Positions 1 to 8,959 of a stretch of DNA of 64,000 nt are shown here, in pieces. The position numbers were made by a program, and so were the translations under genes. The stretch's first letter is position 1. Every line of letters begins with the position of its first letter. The DNA is from SHZL01 sp963784425 (GTDB lineage: Bacteria > Pseudomonadota > Gammaproteobacteria > Xanthomonadales > SZUA-36), in contig CAWARM010000011.1 of the NCBI GenBank assembly GCA_963784425.1, forward strand, positions 62,001 to 126,000, read 5' to 3'. The notes under the pieces are model-generated. The model was not told where the DNA came from. It saw nothing but the letters and a program-made list of their open reading frames with translations, and made no database searches.

Positions 1-1
1 A

Positions 2-1312
<1,311 letters not shown>

Positions 1313-1315
<3 letters not shown>

Positions 1316-1343
1316 AAAAAACCCGGCTTTCGCCGGGTTTTTT
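1313..1343. terminator. Bidirectional rho-independent terminator between ppsA and TonB receptor
   Basis: An A-run, then the stem ACCCGGC with loop TTTC and GCCGGGT, then a T-run. The symmetry lets it end transcription from both convergent genes, whose stops are at 1315 (plus) and 1365 (minus). Confidence 0.85.
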
Positions 1344-1364
1344 CTTTCCGTAGTTCCACAAATC

Positions 1365-4289
1365 CTAGAACGTGTATTCCAGTTCCAGTGCCGCATAGCG
1401 ACCGATGCCTGCACCCGGATATACGTAAATGTTGTACCAGGGTTGGTCGCTGAAATCCATGGTTCCGTCTTTCGGCGGACCTTCATCGAACACATTGACC
1501 AGACGCACGCGCGCCAGCCACTGGTCGGTCCAGTTATAGGACGCGGTCCAGTTGAACGTGAGGTAGGAGCCTACCCACCAGTTTTCTGTTTCATAGAGAT
1601 TCTCGCCGGTCACGTTGTCGATGCACCCGTTGGTGCCGCTGGTGCAGTTAAACACGGTGGTTTTGCCGCGGTAAATGCCGGTGAAGGTCGTGCTGAAATC
1701 TTCGTAGGTCCATGTGACAGATCCCACGAAGGAGGCGCGGAAGTCCCAGCCGCCGACGATCGGGTCGCTCTTGAGATTTTGCGACTCGGAGTCCGGCGAC
1801 AGTTTAAGGGTATGACTGATCACATTGTTGTAATCACCCTGGAACTGGAACAGACCTTTTTCCGTGCTGAGATTGTAGGTCAGGCCCACATCAAGGAACT
1901 GGCCCTTTTCCTGGTACTGGTTAACGGAGGTGACGTAGAAGTCCTGGATGTAGCTCACACCCGTGGCCGGGCTATCAACCCGAACGATCTGCAGGTCAAG
2001 GTCATCACACGGTGTACTCGACGGCTCTTCGCCAATGTAACAGGCGTAGTCGTCGTTCAACAAACCCTGGACATTTTGCTGAATAACCCTCTGGTCGAGC
2101 TTCATGTTGGTGTAATCTACGGTCAGATTCAGATCATCCAGGATGTCCCAGGCAAAACCCACCCAGTAGCTGTCACCGGTTTCCGCATCCAGGGGTTGAC
2201 CGCCGAACGTCTGGGCGCCCACGCGCTGGGCAAACAAGGTGCTGGCTTCACAACCGTTTGGATCAAACCCGTCCAGTGTGCCGTTGGCAAACTGATAGAT
2301 TTCCTGGCAGTTGACATAGTCAACACCCGCCGTGAAAAACCCGGTTTCAACAAAAACCTGTGCAAGATCCGGTGCGTCGAAACTGGAGGTATAGCCGGCG
2401 CGCAGCAACAGGGTGCTGACGGGACGGTACTCAATGTTTGCGGACGGCGTGAAGTCGCCGCCAAAGGATGTTGACTGGCTATCGTAGTGGTCATAACGGC
2501 CGGCCAGGTTGACCATCAGGTTGGCCAGCACAGGAACACTCAATTCGCCACCGATGGACCAGCGCTGGCGGTCGCCATTGCCGTTGTAACCCGTGAGGCG
2601 GTACCAACCGGAACCCGTCAACCCGGTTTCGATGGGATCGCCGTAAGCATCCGTGGTTGGTGGGCCCTGCTTTAACAAATCGTCTGGATGGTACTTCAGG
2701 GTTTCATCTTCGTACTCAACGACCAGGGCATAGGCCAGGGCTCCGGCTTTCATTTCTGTCAGGTCGCCATTCATGGTAAATTGCAGGTACAGGTCCTCGC
2801 TCTTGTTGTCGTAGGTTACCGTGCCCACAGCATTCCGGAAACAATCATTGGGTTTGCCATACAAGTTGTCAGGATTTCCCAGCCCGTAGCACAGATCCTC
2901 ACCCGGCAGCGTGCCACCGGACCACCAGTCATTCCCAAAGAAACTGGTACCCAGCCATGCACCCAGCATGGTGTCGATGGTTTCCTGCCATTTCAACCAC
3001 GGCTGTGCGGACTTGTAGGTGGCCGTGGAGTAGTTGGCAGACACTTCCCAATCCTGGGTTTCGCCCCAGGTACCGCGCGCGCCGACCACGGCCGTCCATG
3101 CCTGGTCATCGAACTTGGTCGCCAGGTCCAGCCCGGTTTGTTGTTCATTCCACAGTGCCTGCACGAGGGTCCAATCGTAGAAGCCATAGCCAACGGAATC
3201 GTCTTTGGTCAGGTCCAACATGTCTTCGGACAGGAAGATCCACTGGTTGTTGGACTTGGAATTGCTGTTGTAATACAGGATATCAGTGAACAGTTCGGTG
3301 CCCTTGTCACCCACTTCCAACTGACCATTAAAGTAGGCCGAGAACGACTCTTTCTGGTTCTGGAAATTGACTGCGGGCGCTCCGGATTTGGGGTCAGCGC
3401 AGAAATAGCCTGCGCCGGGCCGGAACGCATACAGTAGCCCTCCTTCAGCCTGGTCACAGGCTGCCTGGCCGGTGGTGTCCAGGATTTCGGCAGGATCCCT
3501 GTAGCGCGGGTAAATTCCAAAAGCAGAATAAAACTGGTCCAGGGTCAGCAATGTTCGATCATAGACGCCCGGGTTATTCTCTGTAGCGTAAGGGTAATCG
3601 TCCTGCTGGTTGTCGTATTTCTTGTAATCGCTGCCCAGGATGGGTTCGCGGTTGATGTACTCCGCGGTAAAGGTATAGCTGCCTCGATCAAAGGTTTTGC
3701 CGTTAACCAGTTGCAAGCGCATGTCACCCTGGGTTCCCTTGGACTCGGTCGGCGAACCCCACAGGGCGTCGACGGTGGTTCCATTGATATCCTGGCGCAG
3801 GATGATGTTGACCACGCCGGAAACGGCATCTGAACCGTAAATCGCCGAGGCGCCGGTTGACAGGATTTCAATACGCTCGACGGCGGCTATCGGGATGGAG
3901 CCAAAACTGAACACGGTCGCATTGGACTGGTAGGCTGCCGGGTAGTTGGCCAGGCGCCGACCATTGATCAGGGTCAGGGTCGTGCCGACACCGAAGCCGC
4001 GCAGGTTAATGGTTTGCACGTCCGGGGTGAACAGGGCCGCTTCGGCACCTTCAAATTTGTAGCCATTGTTAATGGTCAGGTCCTGCAGGGCTTCGTAAAC
4101 GGTGGTGTAGCCCCGCTCCGAAAGCTCCACCTGGTCAATGACCATGACCGGCGCCGGCCCATCAATGCCAATGCGCTTGATGCGCGAGCCCGTGACCGCG
4201 ATCTTCTCAATGTTTGCGTCCGAGTCACCCTCGTCGGTGTCCTCCTGTGCCCAGGCTACGCCGCAAAAAACCAGCGCCAGTGCGAGCAA
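1365..4289 (-). CDS. TonB-dependent outer membrane receptor
   Basis: Ligand-gated outer membrane transporter of the large (about 970 aa) receptor type common in gammaproteobacteria and sphingomonads. The substrate cannot be read from sequence. After a hydrophobic signal (LALALVFCGVAWA) comes a TonB-box-like stretch (IEKIAVTGSRIKR). The plug domain includes TINLRGFGVGTTLTLINGRR and the RIEILSTGASAIYGSDAVSG motif. The beta-barrel ends in the aromatic signature ELEYTF. The frame used here opens only at a TTG at 4289. A better start, ATG at 4338 with GGAG 8 nt upstream, lies in another frame; one inserted base in the GGGG run near 4325 would join them and give a normal basic n-region. The true gene is therefore probably 1365-4338. 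A possible promoter (TTGCAA, 17-nt spacer, TACTAA) lies near 4450-4480 on the minus strand. Confidence 0.9.
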   Translation of the reverse strand: MLALALVFCGVAWAQEDTDEGDSDANIEKIAVTGSRIKRIGIDGPAPVMVIDQVELSERGYTTVYEALQDLTINNGYKFEGAEAALFTPDVQTINLRGFGVGTTLTLINGRRLANYPAAYQSNATVFSFGSIPIAAVERIEILSTGASAIYGSDAVSGVVNIILRQDINGTTVDALWGSPTESKGTQGDMRLQLVNGKTFDRGSYTFTAEYINREPILGSDYKKYDNQQDDYPYATENNPGVYDRTLLTLDQFYSAFGIYPRYRDPAEILDTTGQAACDQAEGGLLYAFRPGAGYFCADPKSGAPAVNFQNQKESFSAYFNGQLEVGDKGTELFTDILYYNSNSKSNNQWIFLSEDMLDLTKDDSVGYGFYDWTLVQALWNEQQTGLDLATKFDDQAWTAVVGARGTWGETQDWEVSANYSTATYKSAQPWLKWQETIDTMLGAWLGTSFFGNDWWSGGTLPGEDLCYGLGNPDNLYGKPNDCFRNAVGTVTYDNKSEDLYLQFTMNGDLTEMKAGALAYALVVEYEDETLKYHPDDLLKQGPPTTDAYGDPIETGLTGSGWYRLTGYNGNGDRQRWSIGGELSVPVLANLMVNLAGRYDHYDSQSTSFGGDFTPSANIEYRPVSTLLLRAGYTSSFDAPDLAQVFVETGFFTAGVDYVNCQEIYQFANGTLDGFDPNGCEASTLFAQRVGAQTFGGQPLDAETGDSYWVGFAWDILDDLNLTVDYTNMKLDQRVIQQNVQGLLNDDYACYIGEEPSSTPCDDLDLQIVRVDSPATGVSYIQDFYVTSVNQYQEKGQFLDVGLTYNLSTEKGLFQFQGDYNNVISHTLKLSPDSESQNLKSDPIVGGWDFRASFVGSVTWTYEDFSTTFTGIYRGKTTVFNCTSGTNGCIDNVTGENLYETENWWVGSYLTFNWTASYNWTDQWLARVRLVNVFDEGPPKDGTMDFSDQPWYNIYVYPGAGIGRYAALELEYTF

Positions 4290-4535
4290 AGAAACCTGCC
4301 AGAAATTCGTACTCCTCGGATTTTCCCCTGCGAGTCATGGTGTTTCTCCCGATTGACCTATTTGTTTGTTTTATCAGGGCGTCCGCGCGGTTCCGGGACT
4401 AGCCCTGTACGTGCCGATATTAAATTACCGTTAAAGCAGCGTTATTAGTAGCAGGAAAAAGGCTGTTTTGCAACCAGAGCATGGACTTGAAACCGCCTTT
4501 TTCAGGCGCTTACACGGGGGACTTGCTGCAGGGGA

Positions 4536-5102
4536 TCAGGGGCTGGCGGGGCCGGCAAGTTGCCCCATGAATTGCCGGTAAAAGCGCAATTCGTCTATGG
4601 ATTCACGAATGTCTGACAGGGCCTCGTGGCGATTGTGCTTGGTGAAGCCGTTCATGCTCGCCGGCGCCCAGCGCCGGAACAACTCCTTGACGGTGCTGAC
4701 ATCCAGGTTGCGGTAATGAAACCAGGTTTCCAGCCGGGGCATCAGCCGGGCCAGGAAGCGGCGGTCCTGGCAAATGCTGTTGCCACACATGGGTGAGTTG
4801 CCGGCCACACTGCAACCGGTCAGAAAGTCCAGCGTGCCCTGCTCTGCCTGTTGCATGCTGCAGGTGCTGGCCAGCACCCGTTGCCACAGGCCTGAGGCAA
4901 AATGATGTTCGCGATTCCAGTCGTCCATGGCCAGCAATTGCGCCTCGGTATGGCGGATGGCAAACACCGGGCCTTGCGCGATTTCATTCAACTGCTCATC
5001 AGTTACGATGGTGGCGATTTCAAGTATTGAATCCGCCGCGGTATCCAGACCCGTCATTTCCAGATCTATCCATACCAGGCGCTGGCTCATATTGTCATTC
5101 AT
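4536..5102 (-). CDS. orn: Oligoribonuclease
   Basis: DEDDh 3'-5' exoribonuclease that degrades 2-5 nt RNAs, including pGpG from c-di-GMP turnover. The N-terminus has the first acidic motif WIDLEMTGLD, followed by EIATIVTD, PMCGNSICQDRRFL and YRNLDVSTVKEL. The C-terminal HEALSDIRESIDELRFY carries the catalytic His and Asp. Length (about 188 aa) fits the family. Start choice is uncertain because the 5' end lies in a 13-bp tandem repeat offering several ATGs (5111, 5102, 5090). Either 5102 or 5090 matches the usual N-terminus (MSxxLVWIDLEMTG). It is divergent from rsgA, a common arrangement. Confidence 0.96.
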   Translation of the reverse strand: MNDNMSQRLVWIDLEMTGLDTAADSILEIATIVTDEQLNEIAQGPVFAIRHTEAQLLAMDDWNREHHFASGLWQRVLASTCSMQQAEQGTLDFLTGCSVAGNSPMCGNSICQDRRFLARLMPRLETWFHYRNLDVSTVKELFRRWAPASMNGFTKHNRHEALSDIRESIDELRFYRQFMGQLAGPASP

Positions 5103-5154
5103 GGGGGTCATTCATTGGGGTCATTCACGGGGGTCATTCATGGGCATCATTCAT
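5090..5154 (-). repeat. 13-bp tandem repeat (5 units) over the orn translation start
   Basis: On the minus strand there are five consecutive 13-nt units of the form ATGAATGACCCCC: 5154-5142, 5141-5129, 5128-5116 (GTG variant), 5115-5103 and 5102-5090. The last is the start region of orn. The unit is not a multiple of three, so each upstream ATG reads in a different frame. The first two give six-codon mini-ORFs ending at an overlapping TGA. Unit gain or loss would change the leader. Confidence 0.85.
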
Positions 5155-5216
5155 TATTGGGCTTCCTTCTTTGCACGGCATGATAGCACTGGCTTCCTGC
5201 GCGGTTACAATGCGTC

Positions 5217-6101
5217 ATGCCAGCCGCAATCATCAGGGCCTCCTATGGCGCCCGGGGTATCGCCGAACTCAATGACGGTTCACAGCGCGAATGTCGCTAC
5301 CAGCGTTCCGTCGGGCGGCCTTTGTGCGGTGATATCGTGGAATTGCAGACGCAGGATGATTCCAGCCTGCTGGTTTGCGCCATTGAGCCACGGCGGAATG
5401 TCTTCGTGCGGGCCGACCGGCAACAACGTAAGCAAACCGTTGCCAGCAACCTCGACCAGGTGGTGATCGTCATTGCGCCCCAGCCTGCTCCGAGCAAAGA
5501 CCTGGTGGAGCGTTACCTGGTGGCCGTGCATAGCCTCGGCATCCAGCCGGTTCTGCTGGTCAATAAAGCGGAGTTATTGTCAGCGCAGGACAGGAACTCA
5601 CAACCGCCGTTCAATCGGATCGACGTGTATCGCAAGCTGGGATACGTGGTAACGGAAGCCTCCTGCGCCGGCCCGCCGGGAGTGGATCAGCTGCACCTGC
5701 AATTGCAGGGAACGACCAGCATCCTGGTTGGGCAATCCGGCGTGGGCAAATCTTCGCTGGCCAATGGCCTGATCCCGGATCTTGAGCTGCAGATTGGCGC
5801 CTTGTCCCGCACCACCGGCAAGGGTACGCATACGACCACCACCACGATCATGTACTCCCTGCCGGGTGGCGGCCGGCTGATCGATTCCCCCGGCGTGTGG
5901 GAGTACGGATTGTGGACCCTTACCGCCGATGAACTGGCCGCCGGATTCCCCGAGATTGCGCCACTGCATCAAACCTGCCGCTTTGGCAACTGCCGCCATT
6001 CCGGCGAACCCGGATGCGCGGTGCAGGCTGCGGTCCTGGCCGGGCGGATCCAGTCATGGCGCTACGAGTCTTACCGGCGCCTGCTGGATCAGAGCACCTG
6101 A
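5217..6101 (+). CDS. rsgA: Ribosome small subunit-dependent GTPase A
   Basis: Circularly permuted GTPase that helps late 30S subunit maturation. The order G4-G1-G3 is visible: NKAE at residues 116-119, P-loop GQSGVGKSS at 172-180 and DSPG at 223-226. An N-terminal OB-fold precedes it. The C-terminal zinc site is C254, C259, H261, C267. At 294 aa it is somewhat shorter than the E. coli protein (350), mostly at the N-terminus. Divergent from orn. Confidence 0.96.
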   Translation: MPAAIIRASYGARGIAELNDGSQRECRYQRSVGRPLCGDIVELQTQDDSSLLVCAIEPRRNVFVRADRQQRKQTVASNLDQVVIVIAPQPAPSKDLVERYLVAVHSLGIQPVLLVNKAELLSAQDRNSQPPFNRIDVYRKLGYVVTEASCAGPPGVDQLHLQLQGTTSILVGQSGVGKSSLANGLIPDLELQIGALSRTTGKGTHTTTTTIMYSLPGGGRLIDSPGVWEYGLWTLTADELAAGFPEIAPLHQTCRFGNCRHSGEPGCAVQAAVLAGRIQSWRYESYRRLLDQST

Positions 6102-6177
6102 ACAGCTCTGGTTTAAAGAAGTTTTTCGCGCCTGTGCTATATTCCGGTAAGGACACTGCAACACAGGAGAAAGTGAA

Positions 6178-6477
6178 ATGACACGGATGGTTCTGACCCT
6201 GATTTTACTCGCGTCCCCGGCATTGCTACCCGCTGACGTATTACTCATTGAACAGGTGCGCCAGGCTGAGGGCATGGCTGTGCCGCAGAACGGGCAAAGC
6301 AAAGCCGAGGTCGAAGCAGCTTTTGGCGCGCCCAAGGACACCACGGGCCCGGTGGGCGATCCACCCATCACCCGCTGGACCTATGAACACTGGAGTGTCT
6401 ACTTTGAGTTTGACCGTGTGCTGTTCACGGTTCTGAACAAGGGTGAGGTAATTACCTCCAACAATCCGGGTTCGTGA
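6178..6477 (+). CDS. Small secreted protein, BamE/SmpA-like fold suspected
   Basis: A 99-aa protein with an N-terminal hydrophobic signal (residues 3-18), so probably periplasmic. The rest reads QNGQSKAEVEAAFGAP, a Pro-rich turn, RWTYEHWSVYFEFDRVLFTVL. The order 'G.s..eV...fG.P ... W.Y ... v.Fe...l' is typical of the small BamE/SmpA-like fold; I infer this from pattern only. An AGGAGAAAGTGAA leader gives a good ribosome site. It follows rsgA by 76 bp and may be co-transcribed. Function unknown. Confidence 0.75.
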   Translation: MTRMVLTLILLASPALLPADVLLIEQVRQAEGMAVPQNGQSKAEVEAAFGAPKDTTGPVGDPPITRWTYEHWSVYFEFDRVLFTVLNKGEVITSNNPGS

Positions 6478-6592
6478 AGCGGGTGGCAAACCCGCGTTAA
6501 GCACGTTGTTTGTGCTGCCGGGAGATGACTACAAGGATGTGCTGCCTGCCGTTCTGCGGTATCCTTGCGCACTTTGTCCGCAGAACTGAGTT

Positions 6593-7870
6593 ATGCCGCT
6601 CGAAACCACCCCCAAAATCGACCCGGAAATCAATCCTGAGCCTGCCTCGCCTGCAGCGACACCGGGGCAACCACTGCGCATTATTGAGCGCGACGGTACC
6701 CGCTACACCCTGATTGGAACTGCGCATGTTTCCCGTGCCAGTGCCGAAGCAGTCTGGGACATGGCCAGCAGCGATGCATACGACATCATCGCAGTGGAAT
6801 TATGCCCGGCCCGCTACGATGCTCTCACTGCCGAGCGTAACTGGACGGACCTTGACCTGTACGACATTGTGCGCAAGGGAAAAGCCGGCCTGGTGATGGC
6901 CAACCTTGCCCTGAGCGCCTACCAGCGTCGCATTGCCGAGCAATTTGGCATTGAACCCGGTGCGGAAATGCGTGCCGCGGCGAAGGCAGCAAAGCAGCGC
7001 AATGTGCCTTTGCAGCTTATCGATCGTGACCTGGCCACCACCTTGCGGCGCAGTTATGCCCGAGTGCCCTGGTACAAGCGCATCTACCTCATGACCGGTT
7101 TGGCCTATGGCATGGTCAGTTCAGAAGAAATTGATGAAGAGGCCATTGAACGCCTGAAAGAAGGCGACATCCTGGAATCCACCTTCACCGAATTTGCAGC
7201 GCAATCACCGGAATTGTTTGAATCGCTCATTGCCGAACGCGACCGCTACATGGCGGCGCGTTTACGCCAGGAAAACACCCGGGCTGAGAGCGCAAGAAAC
7301 CAGCCGGGGAGCATTGAACGAAATGTGCTCGTGGTGATTGGTGCAGGACACATGGAAGGCATGTCGCGACAACTCCAGGAGTCACAGGAAGAGCCCGCCC
7401 TGGTGCGCGCTGAACTCGACAGCATTCCGCCACGCGCCACCTGGCCCAGCATCATTCCATGGGCCATCATGTTGTTGGTGCTGGGTGGATTTGCCCTGGG
7501 CTTTTACCGCAGCCCGGAGTTGGGTTGGGACCTGGTTCTGCGCTGGTCAGTGATCACCGGCGGGCTGGCTGCACTGGGCGCCCTGGTGGCCCGTGCCCAT
7601 CCGCTGACCATCATCAGCGGTTTCATTGCCGCGCCCATGACCACGCTCAACCCCGTGGTAGCGGCCGGCATGGTCACCGGGCTGGTGGAGTCGTGGATTC
7701 GCAAGCCCAGGGTTTCTGACCTGGAAAACCTGCGGTTTGATATCACTACCGTCAAGGGCTGGTTCCGCAACCCGGCAACGCGAATACTGCTGGTGTTTTT
7801 TTTCACCAACCTCGGCGCAGCGATCGGGACCTGGGTGGCAGGTTTCCAAATTTACGACCGCTTGAATTAG
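6593..7870 (+). CDS. TraB family membrane protein
   Basis: A 425-aa member of the TraB/PrgY-type family, related to the enterococcal pheromone-shutdown protein and thought to be metal-dependent proteases of the Tiki/EreA-like fold. Visible motifs are LIGTAHVSRASAE near the N-terminus, IIAVELCPARYD, and VLVVIGAGHMEGM before the membrane part; the His and Glu residues are the presumed active site. From about residue 280 there are four or so hydrophobic segments, including IIPWAIMLLVLGGFALGFY and ILLVFFFTNLGAAIG. The substrate in this organism is unknown. The stop TAG begins a 14-bp sequence resembling the end of the palindromic element at 24261. Confidence 0.88.
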   Translation: MPLETTPKIDPEINPEPASPAATPGQPLRIIERDGTRYTLIGTAHVSRASAEAVWDMASSDAYDIIAVELCPARYDALTAERNWTDLDLYDIVRKGKAGLVMANLALSAYQRRIAEQFGIEPGAEMRAAAKAAKQRNVPLQLIDRDLATTLRRSYARVPWYKRIYLMTGLAYGMVSSEEIDEEAIERLKEGDILESTFTEFAAQSPELFESLIAERDRYMAARLRQENTRAESARNQPGSIERNVLVVIGAGHMEGMSRQLQESQEEPALVRAELDSIPPRATWPSIIPWAIMLLVLGGFALGFYRSPELGWDLVLRWSVITGGLAALGALVARAHPLTIISGFIAAPMTTLNPVVAAGMVTGLVESWIRKPRVSDLENLRFDITTVKGWFRNPATRILLVFFFTNLGAAIGTWVAGFQIYDRLN

Positions 7871-7885
7871 GGCCCGTTAACGCCC

Positions 7886-8959
7886 ATGAAAATCGGCAAT
7901 TTCACTATTGAGAACCCCCTCGCCCTCGCACCCATGGTGGGAGTGACCGACCGATTCTTCCGGCAACTATGTCGCGAATTGGGAGCGGGCTACGTGGTGA
8001 CGGAAATGATCGCGGCCAATCCGCTGATGAGGGAGACCCCAGAGTCAAGGCAACGCGGAGATTTCGTCGGTGAGCCTGCGCCGTTTGCCGTACAGATCGC
8101 CGGCAGTGAGCCGCGCTGGATGGCGGATGCAGCGCGCTACAACGTACACCGTGGCGCCGGCATCATCGACATCAACATGGGTTGCCCGGCCAAGAAAGTG
8201 TGCAACAAGCTGGCCGGATCGGCTTTGCTGACCGACCCGGGCAAGGTGCGGGAAATCCTCGATGCGGTGGTGGCGGCTGTTGCCGTGCCGGTTACGCTGA
8301 AGATCCGCACCGGCCCCGAACCGCGCAATCGCAACGGGGTGGAAATCGCCATGATGGCGGAACAGTGTGGCATCAGTGCGCTGTCGGTGCACGGGCGCAC
8401 GCGCGCGGACCGGTTCAATGGCCATGCGGAATACGACACCATCCGCGCCATCTGCGCCAGCGTCACCATCCCGGTTCTTGCCAATGGTGATATCGCCTCG
8501 CCCGCGCAGGCCGCGAAGGTGCTGGCGCAAACCGGCGCCGCTGGCGTCATGATTGGGCGCGCGGCGCAAGGCAATCCCTGGATTTTTCGTGAAGTGCGCC
8601 ATTTCCTCGACACCGGCACAGAGCTGGCGCCGCCGAGCCCAACTGAAATCCAGGCGGTGATGCGACGTCATCTGCACCAATTGCACATCGCCTACGGGGA
8701 ACACCTGGGCGTGCGGATTGCGCGCAAACACATCAGCTGGTACCTGGCTGACCGGCCCGGCGCGGGGCCGGTGCGCGACCGCCTGATGCTGTGCACGAGC
8801 CCGCAGGAGCAGTTCGACCTGCTCGATACCTGCTTTGAACGAATGGCTGAGCTGCAACAAAAAATACCGGCGGCCCACATCGAACAAGGCGCGGAACAAG
8901 GTGCAAAACGGGGGGCAGAACGAGCCACACAACGGAATGCAATACTGCGGGCAGCATGA
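7886..8959 (+). CDS. dusB: tRNA-dihydrouridine synthase B
   Basis: FMN- and NADPH-dependent reduction of a uridine in the tRNA D-loop. The TIM barrel begins IENPLALAPMVGVTDRFFRQL. The catalytic Cys is in NMGCPAKK (about C100), followed by the FMN/RNA contacts SVHGRTRADRF, VLANGDI and GVMIGRAAQGNPW. The C-terminal tail has a short repetitive insertion (EQGAEQGAKRGAE) from a 15-nt near-duplication. Here the gene runs directly into mfd with a 4-bp ATGA overlap, rather than into fis as in enterobacteria. Confidence 0.95.
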   Translation: MKIGNFTIENPLALAPMVGVTDRFFRQLCRELGAGYVVTEMIAANPLMRETPESRQRGDFVGEPAPFAVQIAGSEPRWMADAARYNVHRGAGIIDINMGCPAKKVCNKLAGSALLTDPGKVREILDAVVAAVAVPVTLKIRTGPEPRNRNGVEIAMMAEQCGISALSVHGRTRADRFNGHAEYDTIRAICASVTIPVLANGDIASPAQAAKVLAQTGAAGVMIGRAAQGNPWIFREVRHFLDTGTELAPPSPTEIQAVMRRHLHQLHIAYGEHLGVRIARKHISWYLADRPGAGPVRDRLMLCTSPQEQFDLLDTCFERMAELQQKIPAAHIEQGAEQGAKRGAERATQRNAILRAA

